This document shows, in pieces, positions 7,801 through 16,079 of a DNA stretch of 64,000 bases. The notes under the pieces were generated by a model, which did no database searches, had not been told where the DNA came from, and worked only from the letters and a program-made list of their open reading frames with translations. The position numbers and the translations under genes were made by a program. Positions within the stretch are counted from its first letter, which is position 1; each line of letters begins with the position of its first letter. Source of the DNA: Pseudoselenomonas ruminantium. GTDB taxonomy: Bacteria > Bacillota > Negativicutes > Selenomonadales > Selenomonadaceae. The DNA is taken from the NCBI RefSeq assembly GCF_900113715.1, contig NZ_FOQK01000019.1:1-64000 (forward strand), read 5' to 3'.

Positions 7801-9477
7801 TTGTCGCAGAGTAATAATGAATTAGGGCGGAACCTGCTGGTTCTGCTGGGGATTTTCTTGGTGATGTTCATCCTGAATCAATGGATGCCGATCCATCGTG
7901 ACGATTATGATTATTCGCTGATCTGGATGACTGCGGAGCACGTCAGTTCTTTCCAGGATGTCGTGCATTCGGCATACCGCCACTACTTTTTGCATGGCGG
8001 GCGCATGGTTACGGTATTCTGCCTTGATCTCTTCCTCTGGCTGGGCAAGCTGTGGTTTGACATTGTCAATGCGCTGATGTTTGTTGCGCTGGTGGTGCTC
8101 ATGTACTTCCATGCCCGCCGCTCCGTCGAGTGGCGGCAGGAGCCGGTGCTCTTGGCGGCCACGGGGCTGCTGGCCTGGCTGGCCTTTCCGCATTTCGGCG
8201 AGGTAGCTGTCTGGAAGAGCGGTTCGACGGTCTATCTCTGGTCGGCTGTGCCGGTGGCACTCTTCTTGCTGCCGTATAATCTGTCACTGGCCAAGGGCCG
8301 TCCGGTGCTTGGCAGCTGGTGGCTGCTGCCGATGTTCCTGCTGGGCCTTATCGCTGGCTGGTCGGTGGAGAATCTGGCTGTCACTGTAGTTGCCTTGACC
8401 GCTGGCATCAGCTGGTATCTGCGCCGCCAGGGCGCTATGGCGGGCTGGATGCCTGCCGGCTGTATCGGTTCGCTGCTCGGGCTTATCGGCCTTGTGGCGG
8501 CGCCAGGCAACTTCGTCCGCTATGATGACCAGGGCAGCGGCAAGGGGATCCTTGACCATATCGGCAACCAGATTGCGGGTAATGCGGAAATGGTGCTCTA
8601 CATCCTGCCGCTCATCCTGCTCCTGCTTTGCGCTTGGCGTGTCTTCAAGATGGTGCTGGCCGAGCGTCAGGGCGTCCAGATCGCACGCGGCGGGGCAGAG
8701 CTCAGCTATCGTCAGTGGGCACTGCTGGGCTTCATCCTGCTTTTGGTCGTGTCGTATTTCAATGGCAGCTTCGTGGCCTGGACCGTGCGTGATATCCTCT
8801 ATGCCATCGTGATGGTGCCGCTGGGTCTTACCAAGCCGAAGACCATCGACCACTTTGATAATCTGTTCAAGGGCTTTGATGAGATGGCCATCTACTGGCT
8901 GACGATTTTCTTTGTCTACGCGCTGGTCAAGAAACGGCTGGGGCTGTCGGCGCCTGTCATCCGCCAGCTGGCGGAAATGGTCAAGGCGCACGAGGTTTGG
9001 CAGGCGTTCCCAGCTGTCCGTTATGCGGGGGGGCTGCTGGCCTTGGCACTGCTCAATAACCTGGTCATGCTGGCGGCGCCGACTTTCCCAGCGCGTGCGA
9101 CCTTCAGCTCGGTGGCGATGATCATCACGGCGACGATTGCCATCCTGCGCGATCCCGTGATCCGTGAGTATTTTTCCGGTCATGCACGCGTTGTGCTTGG
9201 AGCTGGCGCTGTAGGGCTGGCCTTGTTTACGCTGTCGGCAGCTATGCTTGTCACGTACACGCTGCGGCAGGAAAACGATGTGCGGCTGGCCATCGTCCAA
9301 GCGGCGGCTGCCAAGGGTGAGCCCATCGCTTATATGGACCCGATCCCGCTGAAGAATCGCGCCTTGCGTCATGTATTCTTTGCCGATTTTGACAACGGCG
9401 TGACCAAAGACGGTCTGTGCAAGTATTATGGTATCAAGGACATCAAGGTAAACATGGAGAAAGATAGCCGGCGCTGA
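7801..9477 (+). CDS. DUF6056-like polytopic membrane protein (probable surface glycosyltransferase)
   Basis: 558 residues with about 12 hydrophobic segments. A large first outer loop after the first helix carries the acidic patch HRDDYDYS (residues 33-40), typical of GtrC/GT-C-type transferases that use polyprenyl-linked sugars. The DUF6056 assignment rests on overall appearance and is moderate. It starts with TTG at 7801 after a weak AGGGGCG site, 12 bp after the GtrB-like gene, as expected for the third member of a flippase/transferase cassette. It probably adds the sugar to LPS or another surface glycan outside the membrane (inferred). Confidence 0.7.
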   Translation: MSQSNNELGRNLLVLLGIFLVMFILNQWMPIHRDDYDYSLIWMTAEHVSSFQDVVHSAYRHYFLHGGRMVTVFCLDLFLWLGKLWFDIVNALMFVALVVLMYFHARRSVEWRQEPVLLAATGLLAWLAFPHFGEVAVWKSGSTVYLWSAVPVALFLLPYNLSLAKGRPVLGSWWLLPMFLLGLIAGWSVENLAVTVVALTAGISWYLRRQGAMAGWMPAGCIGSLLGLIGLVAAPGNFVRYDDQGSGKGILDHIGNQIAGNAEMVLYILPLILLLLCAWRVFKMVLAERQGVQIARGGAELSYRQWALLGFILLLVVSYFNGSFVAWTVRDILYAIVMVPLGLTKPKTIDHFDNLFKGFDEMAIYWLTIFFVYALVKKRLGLSAPVIRQLAEMVKAHEVWQAFPAVRYAGGLLALALLNNLVMLAAPTFPARATFSSVAMIITATIAILRDPVIREYFSGHARVVLGAGAVGLALFTLSAAMLVTYTLRQENDVRLAIVQAAAAKGEPIAYMDPIPLKNRALRHVFFADFDNGVTKDGLCKYYGIKDIKVNMEKDSRR

Positions 9478-9495
9478 TGGCCGGCCAGAGGATAG

Positions 9496-10410
9496 ATGCA
9501 GATGATTTCGCTGGAAAAATGTGAGCTATGCCCGCGGCGCTGCGGCGTGAACCGGCGGGAACGCGTGGGTTTCTGCGGGGCCGGGGCCAGGGCGCGCATC
9601 GCACTGGTCTCGCTGCATCCGTGGGAGGAGCCTTGCCTTACCGGTGCCAATGGCGCGGGGACAGTATTCTTTTCCTACTGCAATCTGCGCTGCTGCTTCT
9701 GCCAGAATCATGAGATCAGTCATGAGGGCAAGGGGGAGGAAGTAACCGACGAGCGTCTCGCGGAGATATTCCTCGAACAGCAGCAGCGTGGGGCAGCGAC
9801 CCTCGATCTTGTGACGCCGACGCACTATGTGCCGCAGATCATCCATGCGCTTGAAATGGCGCGGGGGCAGGGCTTCTCGCTGCCTGTCGTCTACAATTCG
9901 GGCGCATATGATACGGTGGAGACCATTGCGAGCCTGCAAGGCTATGTCGATATCTTCCTGCCGGACCTCAAGTATGTCGGGCGCGAAGCCGCTGCCGAAT
10001 ATTCGCAGGCTCCGGATTACTTTGAGCACGCGGCGGCGGCTATCCGCAAGATGGTGGAGATCGCTGGCCCAGTACAGTTCAGCGCTGATGGCCGGATGAC
10101 GCGCGGCGTATTGATCCGTCATCTTGTCTTGCCAGGACATCGTCACGAGAGCATGAAGGCTCTCGACTGGCTCTGGCAGGAGTTTGGCGATACGGTGCAG
10201 CTGAGCCTGATGAACCAGTATACGCCGATGTATCGGGCGGCTGAGCACAAGGGGATGAATCGGCGGCTCACTACCTTTGAATACGAATCGGTGGTCGATC
10301 ATGCACTGGCGTTGGGGATTACCCGTTGTTACGTGCAGGAAGGGCAGACTGCTTCAGAGGAATTCGTGCCGGCTTTTGATGGCCGCGGGGTCAAAGAAAG
10401 CGGACGGTAA
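9496..10410 (+). CDS. PflX-like radical SAM protein (COG1313)
   Basis: 304-residue radical SAM protein. The cluster-binding CNLRCCFC (CxxxCxxC) sits near residue 58, downstream of a cysteine-rich N-terminus (CELCPRRCGVNR) that may bind a further metal. Length and motifs fit the PflX/COG1313 group related to pyruvate formate-lyase activase, whose target is not known. It lies 18 bp after the membrane glycosyltransferase and is followed by a weak terminator. The start is ATG 9496 or ATG 9502; the latter has the better distance to AGAGGA. Confidence 0.83.
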   Translation: MQMISLEKCELCPRRCGVNRRERVGFCGAGARARIALVSLHPWEEPCLTGANGAGTVFFSYCNLRCCFCQNHEISHEGKGEEVTDERLAEIFLEQQQRGAATLDLVTPTHYVPQIIHALEMARGQGFSLPVVYNSGAYDTVETIASLQGYVDIFLPDLKYVGREAAAEYSQAPDYFEHAAAAIRKMVEIAGPVQFSADGRMTRGVLIRHLVLPGHRHESMKALDWLWQEFGDTVQLSLMNQYTPMYRAAEHKGMNRRLTTFEYESVVDHALALGITRCYVQEGQTASEEFVPAFDGRGVKESGR

Positions 10411-10436
10411 AGGAATATATAGACAGGACAGACAGG

Positions 10437-10480
10437 ACCGGCAGGTTGACAGGAGGTATTCTGATTAGCCTGCCGGTTTG
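10437..10480 (+). terminator. Possible terminator after the radical SAM gene
   Basis: Perfect 9-bp stem ACCGGCAGG/CCTGCCGGT with a long loop (about 23 bases) and only a short T-tract. Confidence 0.4.
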
Positions 10481-10524
10481 TTATGCAGGCCGCAGGCTGA
10501 TCGCAAGGAGGATTGGTTATAGAT

Positions 10525-10553
10525 TTGCAGGAAATCGGGGTTAGATGTAGAAT
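10525..10553 (+). promoter_or_regulatory. Promoter of the small membrane protein gene
   Basis: TTGCAG (10525-10530), 17-bp spacer, TAGAAT (10548-10553). Confidence 0.65.
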
Positions 10554-10598
10554 GAATATATAGGAGCTTAGAAATGGATTAGAATGTGATGGTTTACT

Positions 10599-11030
10599 AT
10601 GGGGGGCATTCGTATAAATAAAGCAGAAGGAAAACGGCAAAGGGGAATGCCGGAAGGGCTGCTGTTTATTTCGATGGCGTTGCTCGTTATCGCAACGACG
10701 CTTGCGATTTTCGTATCACAGGTTCCCTGTGGGGGCAATGTCATTCCTTCCTCGCGGGGCTATGCAGCTACTGACGCTGACGGGCCGCGCGTCGTAGGGG
10801 GCTTTGTGCCGGAAACACCGCGCGGGGCACCGCCTGCCGAGCTGCGAGATGATCCGGCAGCGTCGCAGGAACCGGTTTTCCTGCGCTGGGATTTCATCAA
10901 CGGTCTGTTCCTGGGGATTCTCGTGCTGGAATTCGTGATCTTTCCCATCCTGTTCTGGATGTGGTTCGGTCCAGGCAGCCAGCGTGTTGATGCCGTGGAA
11001 AAAGAAACGTCAGAGAACGAAAAAAGATGA
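10599..11030 (+). CDS. Small two-helix membrane protein, unknown function
   Basis: I do not recognise a family. The 143-residue product has a first membrane helix (about residues 20-40) and a Pro/Ala/Asp-rich extracytoplasmic loop (about 45-90). A second helix (about 98-122) and a charged cytoplasmic tail rich in Glu/Lys follow. ATG 10599 lacks a clear ribosome-binding site. ATG 10647, giving MPEGLLFISMALL, is a plausible shorter start next to AGGGG. The stop codon lies inside the terminator hairpin shared with the convergent eptA-like gene. Confidence 0.65.
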   Translation: MGGIRINKAEGKRQRGMPEGLLFISMALLVIATTLAIFVSQVPCGGNVIPSSRGYAATDADGPRVVGGFVPETPRGAPPAELRDDPAASQEPVFLRWDFINGLFLGILVLEFVIFPILFWMWFGPGSQRVDAVEKETSENEKR

Positions 11031-11058
11031 CCTTGCAGGATGCAAGGTCATCTTTTTT
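11020..11058. terminator. Bidirectional terminator
   Basis: GATGACCTTGCA pairs with TGCAAGGTCATC, flanked by an A-run on the left and a T-run on the right. It serves both the small membrane protein gene (+) and the eptA-like gene (-). Confidence 0.93.
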
Positions 11059-12898
11059 ATGGCTGCTCTTCCGGCAGGCCGTTGGGATCTTCGGTCAAGG
11101 GATGCTGGCCGAGCATGGTCGTGAGTGTCTCGCGGCGGAAGCCGTAAGTGGAGCTGGCAAAATCCTGCTCAGGATTGTAGCGGCTCGATGGCGCGTTGAG
11201 CAGGCCGCAGATGGTATCGTAGAGCATATCGTTGGTGAAATAGCGGCTCTGATGGCTGCGGAGTGCCTGTGTGTGCCCTGGCAGTGCCTGCTGGTAGGCT
11301 GGCGACAGGTACATCCACATGGGGATGCGTACCATATCAAAGCTGAACACGTCCGGATTATGGGAGATTTCGAGGTTCTCGCCGTGGTCGGAGAAGTAGA
11401 CCATCGCCTGCAGGTTCAGGTTTTTCTGTGCGTAATCGAAGACCTGCGACAGGATGTAGTCGGTATAGAGGATGCTGTTGGCATACGATGGCAGCGAGGT
11501 CACTGTGGATTCACCCTCGGCGGTCTCGAATTTGGAAAACTCGCTCGGGTAGCGGTTGTTGTAGTAGATATGGCTGCCCATGATATGTAGGACGACGAAA
11601 TTATTCTTGGTCGGGTCGAGCTGCGAGAGATATTGCAGCAAGGATTCGTCGTATTTGTCGGAGAAGTTGTAGGAGTCATCGGTCCATTCCGCATGGTCGG
11701 CGGTCTTGGCGACAAGGGTAATGGCACTGTCATATTGGCCGTAGCGGCCCTGGTTGCTGAACCACCAGGTTTCATAGCCGGATTTCTTGGCTACGTCGAT
11801 GATGGAAGCTGATTCGAAGAATTCCTTGCCGTTGTATTGGCTCTGCTCCGTCAGGGCACGCTGCAGCACCGGTACGGTCTGGGACCAGGAAGAGTAGGCA
11901 TTGTCGAAGCGGAGGAAGCCCGGATCGCCCTGGGCGAGCTTCTCGCTGAGCCAAGGCGTGTCCTCGAAGGGGAAATCCGGCGTGTAGGCTTTCATATAGT
12001 TGCGCGAGGCAGACTCACCGATGACGAGGATGACGGTTCCTGGGGCCTTGGCGGCCAGCGTCATCTTGCTGTCGATCATGAGGCTGTTCAGGCGCTCGTC
12101 ATGGCCGATGCTGTATTCCTGGGTCTGGTTGACATAGGAGATGACATCGTTCCAGAGATCGGCAATCGAGGTCTGGGGCAGATACCAGGATTGAGCATAC
12201 ACTGTAGCCAGCGTGAGCAACGCGAGGGCGCCCATGCGCCCAGCTGTCGGATCATCGGCGAGGGTGCGGCGTGCAAAGTCCAGATGGCAGCGATAGCAGG
12301 CATAGAGGAAGAGGCCAAAGCCTGCGAACACGAGCAGCGTCGGCACGAGGCCGAGATTCGACTGGATGAAGTCGACGCTTTCGTGGTAATTCGTCAGATA
12401 GAGTGCCATAAGGGAGGCTGGCGAGAGACAGTGCCAGAAGAGGCAATAGTAGGTCGCCTGGATGAAGGGAATCGCCAGGCCGAGAAAGTTCAGGACGGCC
12501 ATGATGGCGGCGATGACCTTCCGGCAGCCGAGCCGGAAGAGGGCGCTTTCCAAGGCCATCAGCAGGATAAAGGCTGACGTGCCGACGATGAAATCAAAAC
12601 AGATCTTGGACTGGTACCAAGTAGAAGAATAGGTCCAGGCGTAGAGCAGCGGGAAAGTAACACACCAGCCAATGCCAGTCAAAAGATTGGGCAGTGCTGC
12701 TTTACTGAAGATTGGCACGCGCGTGCCGTAGGGGATAAGCATGAGCCCTGCGAGGATTGGCAGCAGGATGGGCATGAAATATTGAGCGCCCATATCTTGG
12801 CCGATGTCGATGTAGAAGGCAATCAGGCAGATGAAATATACTGCTGCGGCCACAAACCAGCGGATGATATTGTCCTGGTCGATTGTTGAAAGTTTCAT
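11057..12898 (-). CDS. EptA/CptA-like phosphoethanolamine transferase
   Basis: Membrane enzyme predicted to move phosphoethanolamine from phosphatidylethanolamine to lipid A or LPS core. The 613-residue product has about five helices in the first 240 residues, then a periplasmic sulfatase-fold domain. VIGESASRNYM (residues 292-302, metal ligand E296), SWSQTVPVL (candidate nucleophile T341) and FSDHGEN (502-508) match the EptA active site. The family's usual TTV/TAT context is altered around T341. It is divergent from ohrR and ends in the bidirectional hairpin. Such genes support an LPS-bearing envelope. Confidence 0.87.
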   Translation of the reverse strand: MKLSTIDQDNIIRWFVAAAVYFICLIAFYIDIGQDMGAQYFMPILLPILAGLMLIPYGTRVPIFSKAALPNLLTGIGWCVTFPLLYAWTYSSTWYQSKICFDFIVGTSAFILLMALESALFRLGCRKVIAAIMAVLNFLGLAIPFIQATYYCLFWHCLSPASLMALYLTNYHESVDFIQSNLGLVPTLLVFAGFGLFLYACYRCHLDFARRTLADDPTAGRMGALALLTLATVYAQSWYLPQTSIADLWNDVISYVNQTQEYSIGHDERLNSLMIDSKMTLAAKAPGTVILVIGESASRNYMKAYTPDFPFEDTPWLSEKLAQGDPGFLRFDNAYSSWSQTVPVLQRALTEQSQYNGKEFFESASIIDVAKKSGYETWWFSNQGRYGQYDSAITLVAKTADHAEWTDDSYNFSDKYDESLLQYLSQLDPTKNNFVVLHIMGSHIYYNNRYPSEFSKFETAEGESTVTSLPSYANSILYTDYILSQVFDYAQKNLNLQAMVYFSDHGENLEISHNPDVFSFDMVRIPMWMYLSPAYQQALPGHTQALRSHQSRYFTNDMLYDTICGLLNAPSSRYNPEQDFASSTYGFRRETLTTMLGQHPLTEDPNGLPEEQP

Positions 12899-13039
12899 GT
12901 ATAATCTTCTTTCCTTCTATAATACAATTGAACGGAAAAACCACTGACAATTCTACACGAAATCGCTATTTCCGTCAATTTCTGCGCGCATACGGATTGG
13001 ATATATTGCGGAAACAATGCCGATATTCAAGGGCGTTCC

Positions 13040-13068
13040 TTGACTTTTGCCAGGGGAGTCATTAGAAT
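13040..13068 (+). promoter_or_regulatory. ohrR promoter
   Basis: TTGACT (13040-13045), 17-bp spacer, TAGAAT (13063-13068). The -10 region runs into an AT-rich imperfect palindrome (TAGAATTGACTATATTA), a possible autoregulatory site (inferred). Confidence 0.75.
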
Positions 13069-13101
13069 TGACTATATTAAAGAAAGAAGCGAGGAGTTAT
13101 T

Positions 13102-13563
13102 ATGGAAAAAACGGATCCGTTACGCCTGGAGAATCAGTTGTGCTTTCCGCTATACGCTTGTGCGCGGGAGATCGTCAAGGCATACCGGCCGTATTTGGAT
13201 GAGTTGGGGCTTACGTATACGCAGTACATCACGATGATGGTGCTGTGGGAAGAGGAAAAGATCAGCGTGAAAGAGCTCGGACAGAAGCTGCACCTTGATT
13301 CCGGTACGCTCACCCCATTGCTCAAGAAACTGGAAGGGAAGGGATATCTGACCCGTGAGCGTTCGCGCGAAGATGAGCGTGTGGTCATGGCCTGCATCAC
13401 GGCTGAGGGCCGGGCACTCAAGCAGGAGGCAGCCTTTGTGCCTGCGGCCATGCGCAGCAAGGTGACGTCCTTTGACCGCAACGATGCCAAAGTCCTTTAT
13501 GACTTGTTGTACCAGTTGATGGAGATTCTTGGCGAAGCCAATTGCGAAGAAAATAAAAAATAA
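13102..13563 (+). CDS. ohrR: OhrR-type MarR regulator
   Basis: 153-residue winged-helix repressor sensing organic peroxides. The N-terminal NQLCFPLYA places the peroxide-sensing cysteine at C14 (C15 in Bacillus OhrR). The DNA-binding part (LGQKLHLDSGTLTPLLKKLE, then the RSREDERVV wing) closely matches the OhrR pattern. A second cysteine is at C20. GAGGAG precedes the ATG. No ohr gene is adjacent: the neighbours are an EptA-like gene and an anaerobic nucleotide reductase. Its targets are therefore not visible here, beyond possible autoregulation. Confidence 0.85.
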   Translation: MEKTDPLRLENQLCFPLYACAREIVKAYRPYLDELGLTYTQYITMMVLWEEEKISVKELGQKLHLDSGTLTPLLKKLEGKGYLTRERSREDERVVMACITAEGRALKQEAAFVPAAMRSKVTSFDRNDAKVLYDLLYQLMEILGEANCEENKK

Positions 13564-13577
13564 TTTTCTTGGCGTGC

Positions 13578-13612
13578 AAGGGCAGGAGCGGAAAGGCTTC
13601 CTGCCCTTTTTG
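13578..13612 (+). terminator. Terminator of ohrR
   Basis: AAGGGCAGGA pairs with TCCTGCCCTT and is followed by a T-run. Confidence 0.88.
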
Positions 13613-13647
13613 TGTCCGTTTGTGCCCCTGGCAGTGACTTTTTGCCA

Positions 13648-13676
13648 TTGCCAGGAAAGGGGTTCTTTGGTACAAT
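13648..13676 (+). promoter_or_regulatory. nrdD promoter
   Basis: TTGCCA (13648-13653), 17-bp spacer, TACAAT (13671-13676). The -35 box lies inside a CCTGGCA/TGCCAGG inverted repeat and the -10 box inside NrdR box 1. Confidence 0.75.
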
Positions 13677-13716
13677 ATATACCGTTACGACAATAAACAA
13701 CCACAATATATAGGGG
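13670..13716 (+). promoter_or_regulatory. Tandem NrdR boxes
   Basis: Two near-identical sites, CAATATATAC (within 13670-13685) and CAATATATAG (within 13701-13716), fit the NrdR consensus core CwATATATwG. The second is a perfect match and the first differs at the last base. They are 31 bp apart, three helical turns, as is usual for NrdR pairs, and the first covers the -10 element. This predicts repression of nrdD by NrdR when dATP is high. Confidence 0.82.
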
Positions 13717-13761
13717 GAGGCGGAATCGGATACCGCAGATATGGGGATATCCGGATAGTCT

Positions 13762-16023
13762 ATGGACTTAAAGACAGTTACGAAACGTTCGGGCCATACC
13801 GTGGCCTATAATCGTGAGAAGATTTTCAATGCTATTGCCGGCGCTAACGTGGACGGCGGCAAGATGATGACTGACAAGGACATCGATGAGGTGACGAGCC
13901 AGGTCGAATGGGATATCCAGGATCGTACGAACATCAGCGTGGAGGAAATCCAGGATATCGTTGAGCAGGAGCTCATGAAATACAATTTCTATGATGTGGC
14001 GAAGAAGTACATCACCTATCGGCAGAAGCATGCCGAGCGCCGCGCGGCGCAGAAGCACCTGATGTCTTCCTACCGCGACATTTTCTTTGCTGATGCTGTG
14101 GATGTCGATCTCAAGCGCGACAATGCAAACATCAACACCGATGCGTCGATGGGCATCATGCTCAAGCTCGGTGCGGAGGGTGCCAAGCACTTTGTCGATA
14201 ACTATGTGCTGACGGATGAGTTCCGCGAGGCGGACAAGGAGAACTGGATCCATATCCATGACAAGGATTTCTCGTTGATCACGTTCAACTGCTGCCAGAT
14301 CGATCTGCTGAAGCTGTTCCACGGCGGGTTCTCGACGGGGCATGGTTTCCTGCGCGAGCCGAACAGCATCCGTGCCTATGCATCGCTGGCCTGCATTGCC
14401 ATCCAGAGCAATCAGAATGATATGTTTGGCGGCCAGTCCATCAATGCCTTCGACTACGCGATGGCGGAGGGCGTGCGCAAGTCGTTCCACAAGGCCGTGA
14501 TCGATGAGGCCTACAAGGCACTTCTGTATCAGTTCGCCTGTCGGGATTTCGGCACAGAAGAGGAGTTCAAGCTGGAATTCAAGAAGGTCATGGCTTTCGA
14601 TGCGTGCCATTATACAGAAAGCTCGGAGGATGCGGATGCCGGCCGCTCGATTGCAGCTATTGAACAGGCGGTCGGGACGCTGTTGGCGGAGGTCTACCAT
14701 AAGGACACCGACGGCGTGGAGAAAATGGCCAAGGTCATCTATCATCTGGCTTGTGCCGATGTCGTCGAGGAGACGCATCAGGCCATGGAGGCATTGATCC
14801 ATAACTTCAATACACTGCATAGCCGCGCAGGTGCGCAGGTACCGTTCAGCTCCATCAACTACGGCATGGATACGTCGCCGGAGGGCCGCCTGGCCGTCCG
14901 TGAGGTGCTCAATGCCATCTGGTCGGGACTGGGCAATGGCGAGACGCCGATTTTCCCGATTTCGGTCTTCCAGCTCAAGGCCGGCGTCAACTATAATCCG
15001 GGCGATCCGAACTACGATTTGTTCCTGCAGGCCTGCAAGACGAGTGCGAAGCGTCTGTTCCCGAACTTCGTGAACATCGATGCGCCGTACAACCTGCAGT
15101 ATTACAAGCCGGGCGACTATAACAGCGTCGTGGCGACGATGGGCTGCCGCACGCGTGTCATGAGTAATATCAACGGCCCGGAGGAGTCCGGCAGCCGCGG
15201 CAACTTCGCCTTCACGACCATCAACCTGCCGAAGCTGGCACTTGAGTCCAAGGGCGATATGGATAAATTCTGGCAGCTGTTCGACAAGTACATCAAGATC
15301 AGCCACGACTATCTGCTGGCCCGCCTGCATGTCATCGAGCAGAAGCACGTCTACAACTATCCGTTCCTGATGGGGCAGGGCGTCTGGATGGACAGCGACA
15401 AGCTGACGAATGAGGATGGCATCAAGGATGTCCTCAAGCATGCATCCTTCTCCATCGGTTTCTGCGGTCTGGCCGAGTGCCTCAAGGCGCTCATCGGCAA
15501 GCATCATGGCGAGAGCGCCGAGGCCCAGGAGCTGGGTCTCAAGATTGTCGGCCATCTGCGGGCGGCAACCGATAAATATACGGAAGACGAGCATATGAAC
15601 TGGTCGACCTTCGGCACACCGGCCGAATCCACGGCAGGCCAGTTCCAGCGCAGCAACCGCAAGAACTATGGCGTGATCGAGGGGGTCACGGACCGTGCGT
15701 ACATGACGAACTCCTCGCATGTGCCGGTCTACTATCCAATCAAAGCTATCGATAAGATCCGCATCGAGGCGCCGTACCATGCGCTTGAGAATGCCGGTCA
15801 TATCGCCTATATCGAGATGGACGGTGACCCGACGAAGAACGTCAAGGCCTTCGAGAGCGTCGTCCGTGCCATGCATGATGCCGATATGGGCTACTTCTCC
15901 ATCAACCATCCGGTCGACCGCGATCCGGTCTGCGGCTATACGGGACTCATCGAGAACGAGTGCCCGCACTGTCACCGCAAAGAGGTCGAGAAGGGCCGTT
16001 TCACGGTGAAACGAATGAAATAA
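13762..16023 (+). CDS. nrdD: Anaerobic ribonucleoside-triphosphate reductase (class III), C-terminus unusual
   Basis: Makes deoxynucleotides anaerobically by glycyl-radical chemistry. The 753-residue protein has an N-terminal ATP-cone (about 4-93) and the large catalytic barrel, with MGCRTRV and the NINGPEESGSRGNFAFTTIN segment. The C-terminus runs through DPVCGYTG and ECPHC (C724, C734, C737) and stops at ...FTVKRMK. In relatives I know, an RxxGYL glycyl-radical segment follows such a zinc-like region, and I see none before the stop or in the next bases of any frame. No nrdG is adjacent. The start has no strong ribosome-binding site; an in-frame TAG at 13756 excludes longer versions. Confidence 0.85.
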   Translation: MDLKTVTKRSGHTVAYNREKIFNAIAGANVDGGKMMTDKDIDEVTSQVEWDIQDRTNISVEEIQDIVEQELMKYNFYDVAKKYITYRQKHAERRAAQKHLMSSYRDIFFADAVDVDLKRDNANINTDASMGIMLKLGAEGAKHFVDNYVLTDEFREADKENWIHIHDKDFSLITFNCCQIDLLKLFHGGFSTGHGFLREPNSIRAYASLACIAIQSNQNDMFGGQSINAFDYAMAEGVRKSFHKAVIDEAYKALLYQFACRDFGTEEEFKLEFKKVMAFDACHYTESSEDADAGRSIAAIEQAVGTLLAEVYHKDTDGVEKMAKVIYHLACADVVEETHQAMEALIHNFNTLHSRAGAQVPFSSINYGMDTSPEGRLAVREVLNAIWSGLGNGETPIFPISVFQLKAGVNYNPGDPNYDLFLQACKTSAKRLFPNFVNIDAPYNLQYYKPGDYNSVVATMGCRTRVMSNINGPEESGSRGNFAFTTINLPKLALESKGDMDKFWQLFDKYIKISHDYLLARLHVIEQKHVYNYPFLMGQGVWMDSDKLTNEDGIKDVLKHASFSIGFCGLAECLKALIGKHHGESAEAQELGLKIVGHLRAATDKYTEDEHMNWSTFGTPAESTAGQFQRSNRKNYGVIEGVTDRAYMTNSSHVPVYYPIKAIDKIRIEAPYHALENAGHIAYIEMDGDPTKNVKAFESVVRAMHDADMGYFSINHPVDRDPVCGYTGLIENECPHCHRKEVEKGRFTVKRMK

Positions 16024-16045
16024 GCGTCAGCTTTGGCTGATGAAA

Positions 16046-16079
16046 AAAGACCTGCGAGGCAATGGCCTCGCAGGTCTTT
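16046..16079. terminator. Bidirectional terminator between nrdD and the PilZ gene
   Basis: GACCTGCGAGG pairs with CCTCGCAGGTC, preceded by AAAAAA and followed by TTTC. It is stronger for the minus strand. Confidence 0.85.

Noticed and set aside
15928-15945. VCGYTG in NrdD as an ordinary glycyl-radical motif
   Set aside because: Not adopted as the default, because its surroundings (CGYTG...ECPHC) look like the zinc-binding region of related enzymes; kept as an alternative in the finding on NrdD.
13768-15975. 735-codon open frame antisense to nrdD
   Set aside because: Same artefact of codon bias; the sense strand is an unmistakable NrdD.
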